From the NCBI RefSeq assembly GCF_000316645.1, contig NC_019684.1:2046001-2110000 (forward strand): 64,000 bases of DNA. Reading direction: 5' to 3'. This DNA comes from Nostoc sp. PCC 7524 (lineage in GTDB: Bacteria > Cyanobacteriota > Cyanobacteriia > Cyanobacteriales > Nostocaceae). The notes beneath the pieces were generated by a model. That model searched no databases, had not been told where the DNA came from, and saw only the letters and a list, made by a program, of their open reading frames with translations. This document shows, in pieces, positions 45,849 to 56,682 of the stretch. The first letter of the stretch is position 1. Each line of letters opens with the position of its first letter. The translations under genes and the position numbers were made by a program.

Positions 45849-47756
45849 ATGCCTATGAAAACTGATGGCGATCGCAACACTAAATCACCAGAGCCTAGAC
45901 AGTTTGGGGGTAGTTTTATACTCTGGGTAGCATTTTTGATATTTTTAAATGTGATTCTCTTTAGCTCACCGCGCTATCCCCAAGTACCCTACAGTGATTT
46001 TGTGTCTCAGGTGGAAGCTGGTAAGGTGGGGCGTGTAGTCATTGGTTCGGATCGCATTGAATATGAATTGAAAGCACCGTCCAATGCTGCAACATCTGAC
46101 GACAAAACTAATCGGGTGTTTACGACAATCCCACTGCCAACAGATCCAGAATTACCCCAAATTCTCCGGCAGCATGATGTTGAGTATTCTGCTCAATCCC
46201 CTAGTCGTATGGGTTGGATTTCTACCTTATTCGCCTGGATTTTACCACCATTGATTTTTCTGGGCATCTGGGGCTTTTTGCTCAGTCGGAGTCAGATGGG
46301 TGGCCCGGCAGCTTTAAACCTTGGTAAAAGCAATGCCCGCATTTATTCAGAAGGCACTACAGGGGTAACTTTCAATGATGTTGCTGGTGTTGATGAGGCG
46401 AAGGTAGAACTGCAAGAGATTGTAGATTTCTTGCAAAATGCTGCCAAATATCGGCGATTAGGGGCGAAAATCCCTAAAGGTGTCTTGTTAATCGGACCTC
46501 CAGGTACGGGCAAGACATTATTAGCAAAAGCGATCGCGGGTGAAGCGGGAGTTCCGTTTTTTAGTATCTCTGGCTCAGAATTTATTGAACTATTCGTAGG
46601 GATTGGTGCTGCACGGGTAAGAAGTTTATTTGAGCAAGCCAAGCAGCAAGCACCTTGCATCGTCTTTATTGATGAGTTGGATGCCTTGGGAAAATCTCGT
46701 GCTGGTAGTGGCCCCATGATTGGTAGTAATGATGAGCGAGAACAAACCTTAAATCAATTACTATCCGAGATGGATGGATTTAATCCTAATACTGGGGTAA
46801 TTCTCCTAGCTGCAACCAACCGTCCAGAGGTTCTAGACCCAGCTTTGCGTCGTCCTGGTCGATTTGACCGGCAAATTATGGTAGATCGTCCCGATAAAAG
46901 TGGTCGAGAAGCGATTCTAAAAATTCACGCCCAACAAGTGAAACTAGGGGATAATGTCGATTTATCTAAGTTAGCTGCCAGAACTCCGGGGTTTGCAGGG
47001 GCAGATTTAGCTAACTTGGTGAATGAAGCGGCATTATTAGCAGCCCGACGCAATCATGAAACCGTAGTCATGGCTGATTTTCATGAGGCGATTGAGCGCG
47101 TGTTAACAGGGTTAGAGAAAAAATCACGGGTTTTGAATGACACCGAGAAAAAAACCGTTGCTTATCACGAAGTTGGTCATGCCTTGATTGGGGCTTTACT
47201 CCCTGGGGCTGGGATTGTCGAAAAAATTTCGGTTGTGCCTCGTGGTGTAGGTGCATTGGGCTACACACTACAGTTACCAGAAGAAGACCGCTTTTTGATG
47301 ACAGAAGATGAAATTCGCGGCAGAATTGTGGCACTTTTGGGTGGACGTGCCGCAGAGGAGTTAACTTTTGCTAGGGCTTCCACTGGAGCGAGTGATGATA
47401 TCCAAAAAGCCACTGACTTAGCCGAAAGGTTTGTCACCCTTTACGGGATGAGTGATAAATTAGGACCGGTAGCCTTTGAGAAAATACAACAAGAATTTTT
47501 GGAAAGTTTCACCAATCCTCGCCGGGCTGTGAGTCAGAAAATTGCTGAAGCCATTGATATAGAAGTGAAAGAAATAGTCGATGGGGCGCACCAGATAGCG
47601 TTGAGGATTCTGGAGATGAATCAAGCACTGCTGGGAGAAACAGCCGAAATTTTGTTAGAGAAAGAGGTTTTAGAAGGGGAAGAACTGCGATCGCGCCTCT
47701 ACCGCGTCCAACGTCCACCAGAAATGGATGAATGGTTGCAAACAGGGCTAATGTAA
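45849..47756 (+). CDS. ftsH: ATP-dependent zinc metalloprotease FtsH
   Basis: The protein has 635 residues. Two membrane spans (about 22-39 and 127-146) flank a periplasmic or lumenal FtsH_ext domain. The AAA domain has Walker A GPPGTGKT (216-223), Walker [12 protein letters not shown], the pore motif around FVGIGAARV and the second region of homology [10 protein letters not shown]. The protease zinc site is HEVGH (440-444), a tolerated variant of HEAGH, with the downstream third ligand region [12 protein letters not shown] 45849 has AGGAG 10-12 bases upstream. FtsH removes damaged membrane proteins such as photosystem II D1; cyanobacteria have several paralogues and this one is not resolved. 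Confidence 0.95.
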   Translation: MPMKTDGDRNTKSPEPRQFGGSFILWVAFLIFLNVILFSSPRYPQVPYSDFVSQVEAGKVGRVVIGSDRIEYELKAPSNAATSDDKTNRVFTTIPLPTDPELPQILRQHDVEYSAQSPSRMGWISTLFAWILPPLIFLGIWGFLLSRSQMGGPAALNLGKSNARIYSEGTTGVTFNDVAGVDEAKVELQEIVDFLQNAAKYRRLGAKIPKGVLLIGPPGTGKTLLAKAIAGEAGVPFFSISGSEFIELFVGIGAARVRSLFEQAKQQAPCIVFIDELDALGKSRAGSGPMIGSNDEREQTLNQLLSEMDGFNPNTGVILLAATNRPEVLDPALRRPGRFDRQIMVDRPDKSGREAILKIHAQQVKLGDNVDLSKLAARTPGFAGADLANLVNEAALLAARRNHETVVMADFHEAIERVLTGLEKKSRVLNDTEKKTVAYHEVGHALIGALLPGAGIVEKISVVPRGVGALGYTLQLPEEDRFLMTEDEIRGRIVALLGGRAAEELTFARASTGASDDIQKATDLAERFVTLYGMSDKLGPVAFEKIQQEFLESFTNPRRAVSQKIAEAIDIEVKEIVDGAHQIALRILEMNQALLGETAEILLEKEVLEGEELRSRLYRVQRPPEMDEWLQTGLM

Positions 47757-47813
47757 TATTTTTCAGTGCGACTGCGATCGCTCTGGCTCGTATATCTAAT
47801 TAGTGAATTGGTG

Positions 47814-50800
47814 TCACTTGCTATAATTGCATAAATGCTGATTTTCTGTTTGAGCATGACTATCATTTTGTAAAAAATCCCTGGCCCAATTGCAGCCATT
47901 TACTAATAATTGTTCAAAACTAGAATTTAAATCTAACTGCCAAATAATGACTTTACCTAATGAATCAGAAGAAATTAGTTCTCGGCTATCGGAATTAAAA
48001 CTTAAACTTTTAACTCCAGCAGCGTGACCTCCTAGGGTTTGTAAAATCTCCCCTTGAGTATTCCAAAGCTTAATGGTCATATCTTCGCTGGCCGTGGCAA
48101 TTATTTTGCCATCTCTATTAAACATGACCGCGTTCACCTCACCCTCATGTCCCAGAAGAGTCAAAATTTCTTGTCCTTGTCGGTTCCAGAGTTTGACAGT
48201 TTTATCTTTACTGGCAGTGGCAATAATTTGATTATCCGGACTGAAACCCACAGCTTGTACTCCTGCCTGATGCCCTGGGAGGGTGGCTAGTTCTTCACCT
48301 TGACGATTCCATAATTTAGCAGTACCGTCTTCACTGGCTGTGGCAATCGTTTGACTATCAGGGCTAAAACTCACACTCCTCACCCCAGCTTGATGTCCCT
48401 GCAAGGTGACTATTTCTTTGCCCTGCAAATCCCAGAGTTTGGCTGTGGTATCCCAACTAGCACTGGCAATTATTTGACTATCAGGGCTAAAACTGACACT
48501 CCTAACATCTGCTTGGTGTCCTTGTAAAGTGGCTAATTCTTTGCCTGCTAAATTCCAGAGTTTAACGGTTTTGTCTCGACTAGCCGTCACTAAATATTGT
48601 TCGTCAGGGCTAAACTCAAGACTCCTGACTAAATCTTGGTGTCCTTTGAGGGCTAACTTCAGCTGTCCTTGACGACTCCAGAGTTTGGCCTTTGTATATC
48701 GCCCAGTAGTACCGAAAGTCTGGGCATCAGGACTGAAAACAACATTGCCACTGGCGGCTTCTCCCAGATTAACACTCCAGGTCATGGCTTTTGGTAATGG
48801 GGAATTATGCCGCACACTCCAAAGTCTGATGGTTCCATCCTCACCACTGCTGGCAAGAGTTTGACCATCAGAGCTAAGACTTATACCCCAGATAGCATCA
48901 GTATGACCTCGGAAAACTTGCAGTTGTTCTCCTTGACGATTCCAAAGTCTTACAGTTTTGTCCCAACCGGTAGTAGCAATGGTGTTGCCATCGTAGTTAA
49001 ATACTACACTGCTGACACTATCGGTGTGTCCTGACAAAGTTACCAGTTCTTGACCTTGTAAATTCCAAATCTTGGCGTTATTGTCTCGACTAGCTGTAAC
49101 CAGTGATTCACCGTCCTGACTGAAGTTAACATACATTACCCAATCACGGTGTCCCCTGAGTGTCTGGATTTCCCGACCGTCTTGACTCCAAATTTTAGCT
49201 GTACCGTCCCGGCTAGCGGTAGCAATCATCCCGCTTTTGTTATTAACACTAATAGCTACTACTGGTTCTTTATGGGTGGGGAACGATCGCAATTCTTGGC
49301 CTTGCAAGTTCCACAGTCGCATCGTACCATGCCATTCCATTGATGTGATTGTTTGACTATCGTCACTAAAGCCTACGCATGACACCCAATCTTGATGAGG
49401 TAAAGTAAGCAGTTCTTTGCCATCTGCTACACGCCATACTTTGACGGTTTTATCCCGGCTGGCACTAACTAACAATTTGCCATCTGAACTAAAATTGATA
49501 CTCCAGACAGCATCATCATGTCCGCGCAGGGTTTGCAGGAGTTTGCCGTCACGCTGCCATATTCTCACAGTTTTATCCCAACTGGCGGAGGCTATCTTTT
49601 GTCCATCAGGGCTAAATTTCACCCGCGTTACTACATCGCTATGCCCTGATAGGCGGTTGCGTTCTTTGACCCAATAGAGAGACTGGCGCAGTGTTTTATC
49701 TACTCGCACCTTCAGGTCTATATCTGCATGATGCCAGCCAATTTGATGTAATTTCCTACCTGCTTGTAAACTTGTTAATAAGGCATCTAAACGTTGATCC
49801 GATTCAAAAGCAGCTTCCGAGGAGAGGGTTAGGGCTTTAATTTCACCCAGGGCTACTTGGCGTTTTTGTGCTTTAGTTTGCCATGTGAGTAAACCTGATA
49901 ATCCCAACAAGCTAATAGCCACGACACCCAGAATGGATAAACTCACCAGTCCCCGCCGAATGGTTTGTTTAGCTTGGGTTTGGGCATCGAGTAAAATTTC
50001 ATTGGCTTGTTCAGAAGCGATGAGGGCAGTTTGTACGGTTTGTTTTTCTAGGGCTTCGCTAGCAGCTAAAAAACGGTAATCTTGATTGCTGAGACTCTTA
50101 CCTTCCGCCCAGGCTTGAGCATCTTTGAGGACTTGACCACGCAGGAGATATGCTTCATTCTGATAATCAGAAGCCACCCAAGCATTGAGACAGTCAGCGT
50201 AGGGGCGTAACTTTTTTAATTGTTTTTCTACCCACTCTTGATTAAATACTTCTTGATAGATGCGGTTGTAAACTTGCAATGAACCTTTTTGTTTGACAAC
50301 CAAACCAGACAAAAGTAACTCGATGGTTTCCGGAGAATCATCAGCCGGCACTGTGCCATGCTGGAGGATTTGTTGGTATAGCCCTAGTAATCTACTAGCA
50401 CGTTGTTCACTACTGAGCAAGCGATCGCGGATTGTTCTTAAATGGGGCGGTTCATCTTGGGCTGCCCAATTATCTATAATATGCGATCGCACTATAGCTG
50501 TTACTTGGTCTGCAACTTCTTCATGGGGAGTCAAAATCTGCTGCATTAACTTTTGGAGATATGGAGATGGTGATTCTATACCCGTTTCTTGACCTTCATG
50601 CCCCGATGTTTCATTAGCCGCTACTAATTGACATAGTTTTTGAGTTAAGAAAGGTTGTCCCCCCGTCCACATCAAGATTTCCTGAAGTGCCACTTGGGGA
50701 TTTTTAACTTTACTAGCCAATCCTCTGGCTAATGCTTGCACTTCATGCAGTTGAAACCCATCTAATTGAATTGCCCGACCAATATTAAAAGGTGTACGAG

Positions 50801-51371
50801 TTTTATCAGTAATCAAATCAGAGGGTGTTGCTACTCCCAAGAGGGCAAAACACAGACGTTTGTGTTCATGACAAGCCCGGATTAAAGCAAAGAAATCATC
50901 GGTATTAAATGGTAAGCTGAGGGTACTGTCAATTTCATCGAAAAAAATTACCATTGGTTGGAGAATCAACTCTGGTAAGACAGTTTGCAGCAACTCCCCC
51001 AAACGACCCACAGGAGATAAGTCTTGTCTTTCTTGCAACCAACTGCGGACGTTAATTTGACGCGCTAGTTGAAAACTCCGCACCAAACGCATAATAATAT
51101 CTGCATACCATTGATCTGCTGTGATGTTGCGGTTGCCAATTCCAGATAAATCAACTGTGGCACAGGCGACACCATCCGCTTGCAGTTGCTTGGCAACTTG
51201 GACTCGCAAACTCGACTTGCCCATTTGGCGACAGTTGAGAACATAACAGAATTGACCCGCCTGTAAAGCTTTATAGAGTTCTTTATCAGCTTGGCGGACA
51301 ACGTAACTGGGTGCATCAACGGGAAGGCGACCACCAACTTGATATTCGTAGGGTGATAACAGTTCGTGCAT
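47814..51371 (-). CDS. AAA-like (AAA_35) ATPase with 14 WD40 repeats
   Basis: The protein has 1,185 residues. The N-terminal ATPase domain contains the P-loop RQMGKSSL (48-55) and a Walker B FFDEID, followed by the [11 protein letters not shown] segment typical of AAA_35 proteins. A helical region and one membrane span (about 475-500, [19 protein letters not shown]) come next, then an [12 protein letters not shown] linker. From about residue 565, 14 WD40 repeats form two seven-bladed propellers, ending in a CNWARDFL tail. Repeats 10 and 11 are nearly identical, which points to recent duplication. Such proteins are common in multicellular cyanobacteria and probably sense or scaffold; the input is unknown. 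Confidence 0.9.
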   Translation of the reverse strand: MHELLSPYEYQVGGRLPVDAPSYVVRQADKELYKALQAGQFCYVLNCRQMGKSSLRVQVAKQLQADGVACATVDLSGIGNRNITADQWYADIIMRLVRSFQLARQINVRSWLQERQDLSPVGRLGELLQTVLPELILQPMVIFFDEIDSTLSLPFNTDDFFALIRACHEHKRLCFALLGVATPSDLITDKTRTPFNIGRAIQLDGFQLHEVQALARGLASKVKNPQVALQEILMWTGGQPFLTQKLCQLVAANETSGHEGQETGIESPSPYLQKLMQQILTPHEEVADQVTAIVRSHIIDNWAAQDEPPHLRTIRDRLLSSEQRASRLLGLYQQILQHGTVPADDSPETIELLLSGLVVKQKGSLQVYNRIYQEVFNQEWVEKQLKKLRPYADCLNAWVASDYQNEAYLLRGQVLKDAQAWAEGKSLSNQDYRFLAASEALEKQTVQTALIASEQANEILLDAQTQAKQTIRRGLVSLSILGVVAISLLGLSGLLTWQTKAQKRQVALGEIKALTLSSEAAFESDQRLDALLTSLQAGRKLHQIGWHHADIDLKVRVDKTLRQSLYWVKERNRLSGHSDVVTRVKFSPDGQKIASASWDKTVRIWQRDGKLLQTLRGHDDAVWSINFSSDGKLLVSASRDKTVKVWRVADGKELLTLPHQDWVSCVGFSDDSQTITSMEWHGTMRLWNLQGQELRSFPTHKEPVVAISVNNKSGMIATASRDGTAKIWSQDGREIQTLRGHRDWVMYVNFSQDGESLVTASRDNNAKIWNLQGQELVTLSGHTDSVSSVVFNYDGNTIATTGWDKTVRLWNRQGEQLQVFRGHTDAIWGISLSSDGQTLASSGEDGTIRLWSVRHNSPLPKAMTWSVNLGEAASGNVVFSPDAQTFGTTGRYTKAKLWSRQGQLKLALKGHQDLVRSLEFSPDEQYLVTASRDKTVKLWNLAGKELATLQGHQADVRSVSFSPDSQIIASASWDTTAKLWDLQGKEIVTLQGHQAGVRSVSFSPDSQTIATASEDGTAKLWNRQGEELATLPGHQAGVQAVGFSPDNQIIATASKDKTVKLWNRQGQEILTLLGHEGEVNAVMFNRDGKIIATASEDMTIKLWNTQGEILQTLGGHAAGVKSLSFNSDSRELISSDSLGKVIIWQLDLNSSFEQLLVNGCNWARDFLQNDSHAQTENQHLCNYSK

Positions 51372-51501
51372 GGGGAAAGGTCGCGTCGTTGATCAATGGT
51401 TGACTGTCATTATTTATAGAATGTTCGCGGTGTGTTGTCGATGTAGAAAAGTTAAGGAGTTTGGGGATAGAAGGAACTTAACTTACCTGGTGAGAAATAT
51501 A

Positions 51502-51544
51502 GGGGATAGGGGACTGGGGATTGGGGATTGGGGATTGGGGACTG
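51502..51544. repeat. GGGGATT/GGGGACT heptad repeats
   Basis: About five to six tandem 7-base units lie between the AAA-WD40 gene and the DUF4278 gene. The rest of the 51372-51567 spacer shows no gene. Confidence 0.85.
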
Positions 51545-51567
51545 TGACTTACGCAATCTAACAAACA

Positions 51568-51753
51568 TCAATGCCAGATACTGTAATTGATACCGCGATA
51601 CTTTAGTTGACTGGAGAGATGTGACTGGCGTGTAAGCACAGGACTGGGGAATTTAATTTCGGCACCGCGATACATACCTGTGCGATCGCTATTAGTAACT
51701 TTCACATCTATAGAGTTAACTTCATAGCTAGCAGCCCGATAAGTTAGTTGCAT
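51568..51753 (-). CDS. DUF4278 family small protein
   Basis: This 61-residue protein has the DUF4278 pattern: MQLTYRAASYEV at the start and MYRGAEIKF in the middle, ending with QLKYRGINY, a second copy of the LxYRGxxY motif. The AAGGAG ribosome-binding site 9 bases before the ATG supports it as a real gene. The family is largely cyanobacterial and has no known function. It stands between two WD40 genes but shows no obvious link. Confidence 0.85.
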   Translation of the reverse strand: MQLTYRAASYEVNSIDVKVTNSDRTGMYRGAEIKFPSPVLTRQSHLSSQLKYRGINYSIWH

Positions 51754-51999
51754 AATTCTGTTCTCCTTATTTGAGGATATCTGTGATTGATGCTTATATT
51801 TATAAGTTTTAGATAACTCATAGTCGATACAGAAAAGTTAAGGATTTCGCCAACTTAACTGGAGAAAATCAAATCTAAACTTACCTAATAAATTCATACT
51901 TTTTCTACATAGGCTCTAGAGGAAATTATCAACAGCAAACATTAATAACCCAACACAAAAAACTTAGAATTTGTTTGATTTCACTGCTTTCAATCCAAC
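51754..51999. other. Gene-free spacer
   Basis: This 246-base AT-rich segment lies upstream of the DUF4278 gene and past the end of the NB-ARC-WD40 gene. I see no gene, no tandem repeat and no clear terminator. Confidence 0.4.
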
Positions 52000-54900
52000 C
52001 TATCCAGCTATCACTGCACCCAAAGCTTGTAATGTTAAAACTGTAGCTGCTGTTAATCCTCTAACACCAGCAATATTCATCCCCTCATACAGCCTTTTTG
52101 CCCTCAATAATCTCACACACTCGCCTGTGTTGGCGTTCCAAATTCTTACTGTTTGGTCTTGAGAACCACTAGCAATATATTGTCCATCTGGACTAAAGGC
52201 AATACCAGATACTAAATGTGTATGTCCATCGCAGATATGAAGGCATTTACCTGTCTTGATATCCCAAATCCGCACTGTTTGGTCGTGGGCAGCACTAGCA
52301 AGGGTATTACCGTCGGGACTAAAGGCAATCGCAAATACCCAATTGCTATGTCCTGTTAAGGTTTTGAGACATTTGCAAGTAAAAATATCCCACAGTTTGA
52401 TGGTTTGGTCGGTGCTAGCAGTGGCGCAGGTTTTTCCTGTGGGTTCAAAGACAACAGCATAAATTCGGGCGTTATGGGCGTGTATTGTTTGAATGCAGTT
52501 ATTTGTGTGGCAATCCCACAATTTTACAGTTTCGTCAGCACTGGCACTTGCTAGCATCTCTCCGTTCGGACTAAAGGCAATTCCCAGGATTTTTTCTGTG
52601 TGTCCGGTGAGAGTATGCAGACATTGACCTGTACTTTCATCCCAGAGTTTGACGGTACAATCTGCACTACCACTGGCGATGATTTTACCTTGGGGATGAT
52701 AGGCTACGGCATCTATCCAATCTTTGTGTCCTTGGAGGATTTGGCAACATTGACCTGTGCTAACTTGCCATAATCGCACTGAGGAATCTGTACTGCCAGT
52801 GGCTAAGGTCTGACTATCGGGACTAAAGGCGATACCATAAATAAAGTCTGTGTGTCCTGATAAAGTTTTGATGCACTCGCCGGTTTGCCAATCCCACAAC
52901 TTTAGGGTTTTGTCGTTACTACCACTGGCTAACAATTGCCCATCTGAACTGAAGGCAACTGGTAACGCCCAATCTGTATTTCCATACCATGTTTTCCAAC
53001 ACTGTCCTGTGTGGGCATCCCATAACCTCACGGTTTGGTCTAAACTGACACAAACTAGAGTTTTCCCATCGGGACTAAAGGCGACAGAACAGACTTCATT
53101 AGTATGACCATGTAAGGTTTTGATGCAGGTATGGGTTTGGGTATCCCACAGTTTTACGGTGTGGTCGCCGCTACCACTAATTAGGGTTTTATCTTGGGGA
53201 GAAAAGGCGACTGAATAGACTCCGTTAGTGTGTCCGGTGTAAGTTTTTAGACATTTGCCTGTGGAATAATCCCAGAATTTAATGGTGCGATCGCTACTAC
53301 CACTTGCTAAGATTCCTTCATGGGGACTAAACGCTACTGAACGCACCCCACCTTGATGTGTGTCTAAGGTATGCCAGCATTGACCATCTGGAATCTTCCA
53401 TAATTTAATGGTGTGGTCAGCACTACCACTAGCTAGGGTTTGTCCGTCGGGACTAAAAGCTACACAACGCACCCAATCTTGGTGTCCGGTGAGGGTTTGC
53501 CAGCATTGACCATCTGGAATATCCCATAATTTAATGGTGCGATCGCCACTGGCACTAGCTAAAGTTTGACTATCGGGACTAAAAGCAACGGCGAAGGTTT
53601 CATGTTCATGTCCAGTCAGAGTTTTAATACACACTCCATCCCGCACACTCCACAATTTCACCGTCTTATCAGCACCACAACTGGCTAAAATTTGCCCATC
53701 GGGACTAAACACCACACAGCGCACCCAATTAGTATGTCCCTGACAAATCAAGAGTAATTTCCCTGTGTTCACTTCCCACAGCCGCACATGACAATCAGTG
53801 TCACAGGTTGCCAACATTTGACCATCCGGGCTAAAAGCAGCAGATAAAATATTACCTAGAGTTTCAGTAAATACACAACTAGATAAATCCGCCCCTGCAA
53901 AATTCACACTATGCAGATTCACCCCTTGAAGATAAGCTTGCCAAACACTTAAACCAGAGAAGTCATAACCAGTTATGTCAACCTGTGCATGATGCAGCAG
54001 ATTGAGAATATTTCCCCCGGCATAACCTGTTTCTTGGGATGGTTGATCTCGCAGTTGAGAGAGGATTTGATTGAGATAAATAGATATGTTTTCCCAACTA
54101 CCTAACTGTATCGTCAATTCATCAATGATGGGTTGGACAATTAAACTAATTTGAGTTTCCCGCACATAATCTTTAGCTTGCGCTTTCATTAAGGCATGAC
54201 TGTTAAATAGAACAATTTGCTGATTAACTATCTCCTGACAAACACAATTAATTAATTGAAGTGTGACATACTCCATCACTACAGGTTGTTGAGTAAAGCC
54301 CGTGTTACCTTTTTCGATAAAAGAACGCCTTTGCAAAGAACTGAGTGATTCTATGATTTCTCGCGGGGGGATGTGGGCAACAAAATCAGCTTGTAACTGT
54401 GACAATGCCACTGGTTCCCGATTAATTGCTAACCAATACATGATTTCTTGTTCCAATTGGGTTAAGCGATGGAACTGTTGGTCTAGCAAGTCGCGGATAT
54501 CATCAAAAATAAACGTCCCTGGCTGAGAAATTTGGAGAAATTGGGAAATATTGCCGTCAAACATCTCCCGGATGGAAGATGCGACTATTTTTAAAGCCAA
54601 AGGATTACCACCGTAACGACTAATGAGGGTTTGCCATTCGGTGTCTGTGGCGGTAAATTTGCCTTTGAGTTGAAATAATTCCCGTCCTGGGGTATCCAGT
54701 AAACCCGTCAGTTGCAGATAACGTACAGGTAAAAGTTCCCCTTCCAACTTAGCAAGACCTTGGGGTTTCTCCCGCGAAGTTAATATCAGACAACTTTGGT
54801 GCGAAGTATCCGCAAGACATTGGAATAATTGACCGTAACCTTCATAACCTGTGCGATAACGACCAGTGCGATCGCCTGCTTGCAAAATAGACTCGACGTT

Positions 54901-55566
54901 ATCTAAAATCAGCAAACAGCGTGAGGTGCGTACACATTTGAGCAACCGCGCCATTCTGCCATCTAAATCAGTAGGTAAATTAGTTTCTTGTTGTCCAGAT
55001 AAAAATTGAATCAGTTCCGCCAAAATATCTTCTACAGGTGGAGTGTTGCGAAGACTGCGCCAAATCACATAGTTAAAGCTAGGAATGATCTCCTTTGCCA
55101 ACTTGAGTGCTAAAGTCGTTTTACCAATTCCCCCCATGCCCAGCAGTGTCACTAATCGGCATTTTTCCTGCACCACCCAGGATTTCACGGTATTTAATTC
55201 TGTCTCACGACCATAAAAAATTGAGACATCTGGTGCTGCACTCCAGTCTTGGGGGATTGGGGATTGGGGATTGGGGATTGGGGACTGGGGATTTTCTGGT
55301 TTCTCAACTACAGTTTGCCAATTGATTCCTAATACTTGGCAGTAGGCTTGAAAAGATTGAGCATTAATAGCATTTTTCCCTGCCAGGAAACGCTTCCAAG
55401 TGCCTTCAGATATCCCTGCGGCCAGAACTCCGTTTTTTTGCCAACAAACTCCTAATACTTCACTAGCTGACTCTAACCATCTAAAGTCATCAACAGACCA
55501 TCCCTTAGATACTCTGGCTTGTTTTATACTTACTAATCCTTCTGGCGAGGCTTTGAGAGTGGCCAC
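52000..55566 (-). CDS. STAND NTPase: HTH-like + NB-ARC + WD40 (14 repeats)
   Basis: The protein has 1,188 residues. An N-terminal domain (about 10-88) looks like a HTH or effector-associated domain, including SEGTWKRFLAGKNAINAQSF. A Pro-rich linker (about 92-106) is encoded by heptanucleotide repeats. The NB-ARC domain has Walker A GMGGIGKTT (143-151), Walker B CLLILDN and a winged-helix region near LTQLEQEIMYWLAINREPV. A short pentapeptide-like stretch (GADLSSCVF) precedes 14 WD40 repeats forming two propellers. The tail LRAKRLYEGMNIAGVRGL is a recurring cyanobacterial ending. STAND proteins oligomerise on ligand binding by the repeats. It is divergent from the ParA-like gene. Confidence 0.9.
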   Translation of the reverse strand: MATLKASPEGLVSIKQARVSKGWSVDDFRWLESASEVLGVCWQKNGVLAAGISEGTWKRFLAGKNAINAQSFQAYCQVLGINWQTVVEKPENPQSPIPNPQSPIPQDWSAAPDVSIFYGRETELNTVKSWVVQEKCRLVTLLGMGGIGKTTLALKLAKEIIPSFNYVIWRSLRNTPPVEDILAELIQFLSGQQETNLPTDLDGRMARLLKCVRTSRCLLILDNVESILQAGDRTGRYRTGYEGYGQLFQCLADTSHQSCLILTSREKPQGLAKLEGELLPVRYLQLTGLLDTPGRELFQLKGKFTATDTEWQTLISRYGGNPLALKIVASSIREMFDGNISQFLQISQPGTFIFDDIRDLLDQQFHRLTQLEQEIMYWLAINREPVALSQLQADFVAHIPPREIIESLSSLQRRSFIEKGNTGFTQQPVVMEYVTLQLINCVCQEIVNQQIVLFNSHALMKAQAKDYVRETQISLIVQPIIDELTIQLGSWENISIYLNQILSQLRDQPSQETGYAGGNILNLLHHAQVDITGYDFSGLSVWQAYLQGVNLHSVNFAGADLSSCVFTETLGNILSAAFSPDGQMLATCDTDCHVRLWEVNTGKLLLICQGHTNWVRCVVFSPDGQILASCGADKTVKLWSVRDGVCIKTLTGHEHETFAVAFSPDSQTLASASGDRTIKLWDIPDGQCWQTLTGHQDWVRCVAFSPDGQTLASGSADHTIKLWKIPDGQCWHTLDTHQGGVRSVAFSPHEGILASGSSDRTIKFWDYSTGKCLKTYTGHTNGVYSVAFSPQDKTLISGSGDHTVKLWDTQTHTCIKTLHGHTNEVCSVAFSPDGKTLVCVSLDQTVRLWDAHTGQCWKTWYGNTDWALPVAFSSDGQLLASGSNDKTLKLWDWQTGECIKTLSGHTDFIYGIAFSPDSQTLATGSTDSSVRLWQVSTGQCCQILQGHKDWIDAVAYHPQGKIIASGSADCTVKLWDESTGQCLHTLTGHTEKILGIAFSPNGEMLASASADETVKLWDCHTNNCIQTIHAHNARIYAVVFEPTGKTCATASTDQTIKLWDIFTCKCLKTLTGHSNWVFAIAFSPDGNTLASAAHDQTVRIWDIKTGKCLHICDGHTHLVSGIAFSPDGQYIASGSQDQTVRIWNANTGECVRLLRAKRLYEGMNIAGVRGLTAATVLTLQALGAVIAG
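55251..55290. repeat. Heptad repeats translated inside the NB-ARC-WD40 gene
   Basis: Five to six GGGGATT/GGGGACT units lie inside the reading frame. Read on the minus strand, three units (21 bases) encode the heptapeptide NPQSPIP, which appears twice. The insertion lies between the N-terminal domain and NB-ARC. Confidence 0.9.
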
Positions 55567-55786
55567 GTTTTTGGCTGGAAAACTAGGGTGTAGGAGTTTA
55601 GTGGTAGGAAGTTTTAGTCTATGAGGGTTGAGATTGGTACTTATTATACATAATTATTGTTTTGTCAAGATCAGTTTTTTAGCTTACACAGTGATCTTTC
55701 TGATCTTTCTTTGGATTGAATAATCTAGTAAACCTAAAAACATACGGCCAGACATTCCCGGTACTGGTTTTGATGGCAGGTGTTTC

Positions 55787-56599
55787 ATGGCTAAGACGAT
55801 TGCGATTCACTCTTTTCGAGGTGGAACCGGTAAGACTAATTTAACAGCAAATTTAGCGGTAGCGATCGCTCTCCAAGGACACCGAGTTGCTATAGTTGAT
55901 GCTGACTTACAATCACCAGGTCTTCATGCTTTATTTAAACCTGATGAAATGGGTGCAGTTTATACCCTCAATGATTATTTGTGGCAACGCAGTTCTATTC
56001 GGGATGCAGTTTGTGATGTTACCTCTGATTTAGGAATTACGGGGCAGGGTAAAGTTTTTCTGGTTCCCTCTAGTGTTAATGCTGATGAAATTGCCAGAAT
56101 TGAGTACGAGGGATACAACGTTAGTTTACTCAACAGAGGATTTCAGCAATTAACTGAAGAATTAGCATTAGATTATCTCTTCATTGATACTCATCCCGGA
56201 TTGTGCCGAGAAACATTACTATCTATCGCTATCTCTGACTTACTATTTGTGATTTTGCGTCCAGATTGCCAGGATTTTCAAGGGACATCTGTAACAGTTA
56301 ATGTTGCTCGTCAATTAAAAGTTAAGAAGATGATGTTGGTAGTTAATAAGGCACCCAACCAGATGGACTTATTAGCACTGCAACAAAAAGTAGAGCAGAC
56401 TTATCAACTTACTATAGCCGGCATACTACCACTATCAGAAGATATGGTCAATCTTGGTAGCTATGGATTGTTTTGTTTACAGTATCCCCACCATTTATTG
56501 ACGCAAATGCTCAACCAAATTGCTAGTACAGCCATGACAGTCGTTTGCACTCCGGCAGTAGAAACAGATAACTTATGTGTTACGGGAGCAAAAACTTAA
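55787..56599 (+). CDS. ParA/MinD-family ATPase with Arg at the signature lysine
   Basis: This 270-residue protein has a deviant Walker A SFRGGTGKTN (9-18): Lys16 is kept, but the signature lysine expected at position 11 is Arg. Walker A' DADLQSPG near residue 39 and LFIDTHPG near 129 fit the MinD/ParA fold, and MLVVNKAP near 180 supplies the base-binding strand. There is no clear MinD-type amphipathic C-terminal helix. The same HSFRGGTGK variant appears, as I recall, in a recurring subgroup of ParA-like proteins in bacteria with complex cells. The HTH-AAA gene follows 83 bases downstream on the same strand, probably co-transcribed. Confidence 0.85.
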   Translation: MAKTIAIHSFRGGTGKTNLTANLAVAIALQGHRVAIVDADLQSPGLHALFKPDEMGAVYTLNDYLWQRSSIRDAVCDVTSDLGITGQGKVFLVPSSVNADEIARIEYEGYNVSLLNRGFQQLTEELALDYLFIDTHPGLCRETLLSIAISDLLFVILRPDCQDFQGTSVTVNVARQLKVKKMMLVVNKAPNQMDLLALQQKVEQTYQLTIAGILPLSEDMVNLGSYGLFCLQYPHHLLTQMLNQIASTAMTVVCTPAVETDNLCVTGAKT

Positions 56600-56682
56600 A
56601 AAATGCAAACTTCTAGATCAGTGGGGTCATAAACCTGTAAATTTATCTGTGAAGGTGATCAGGCACACAAAAACGTCGCACA

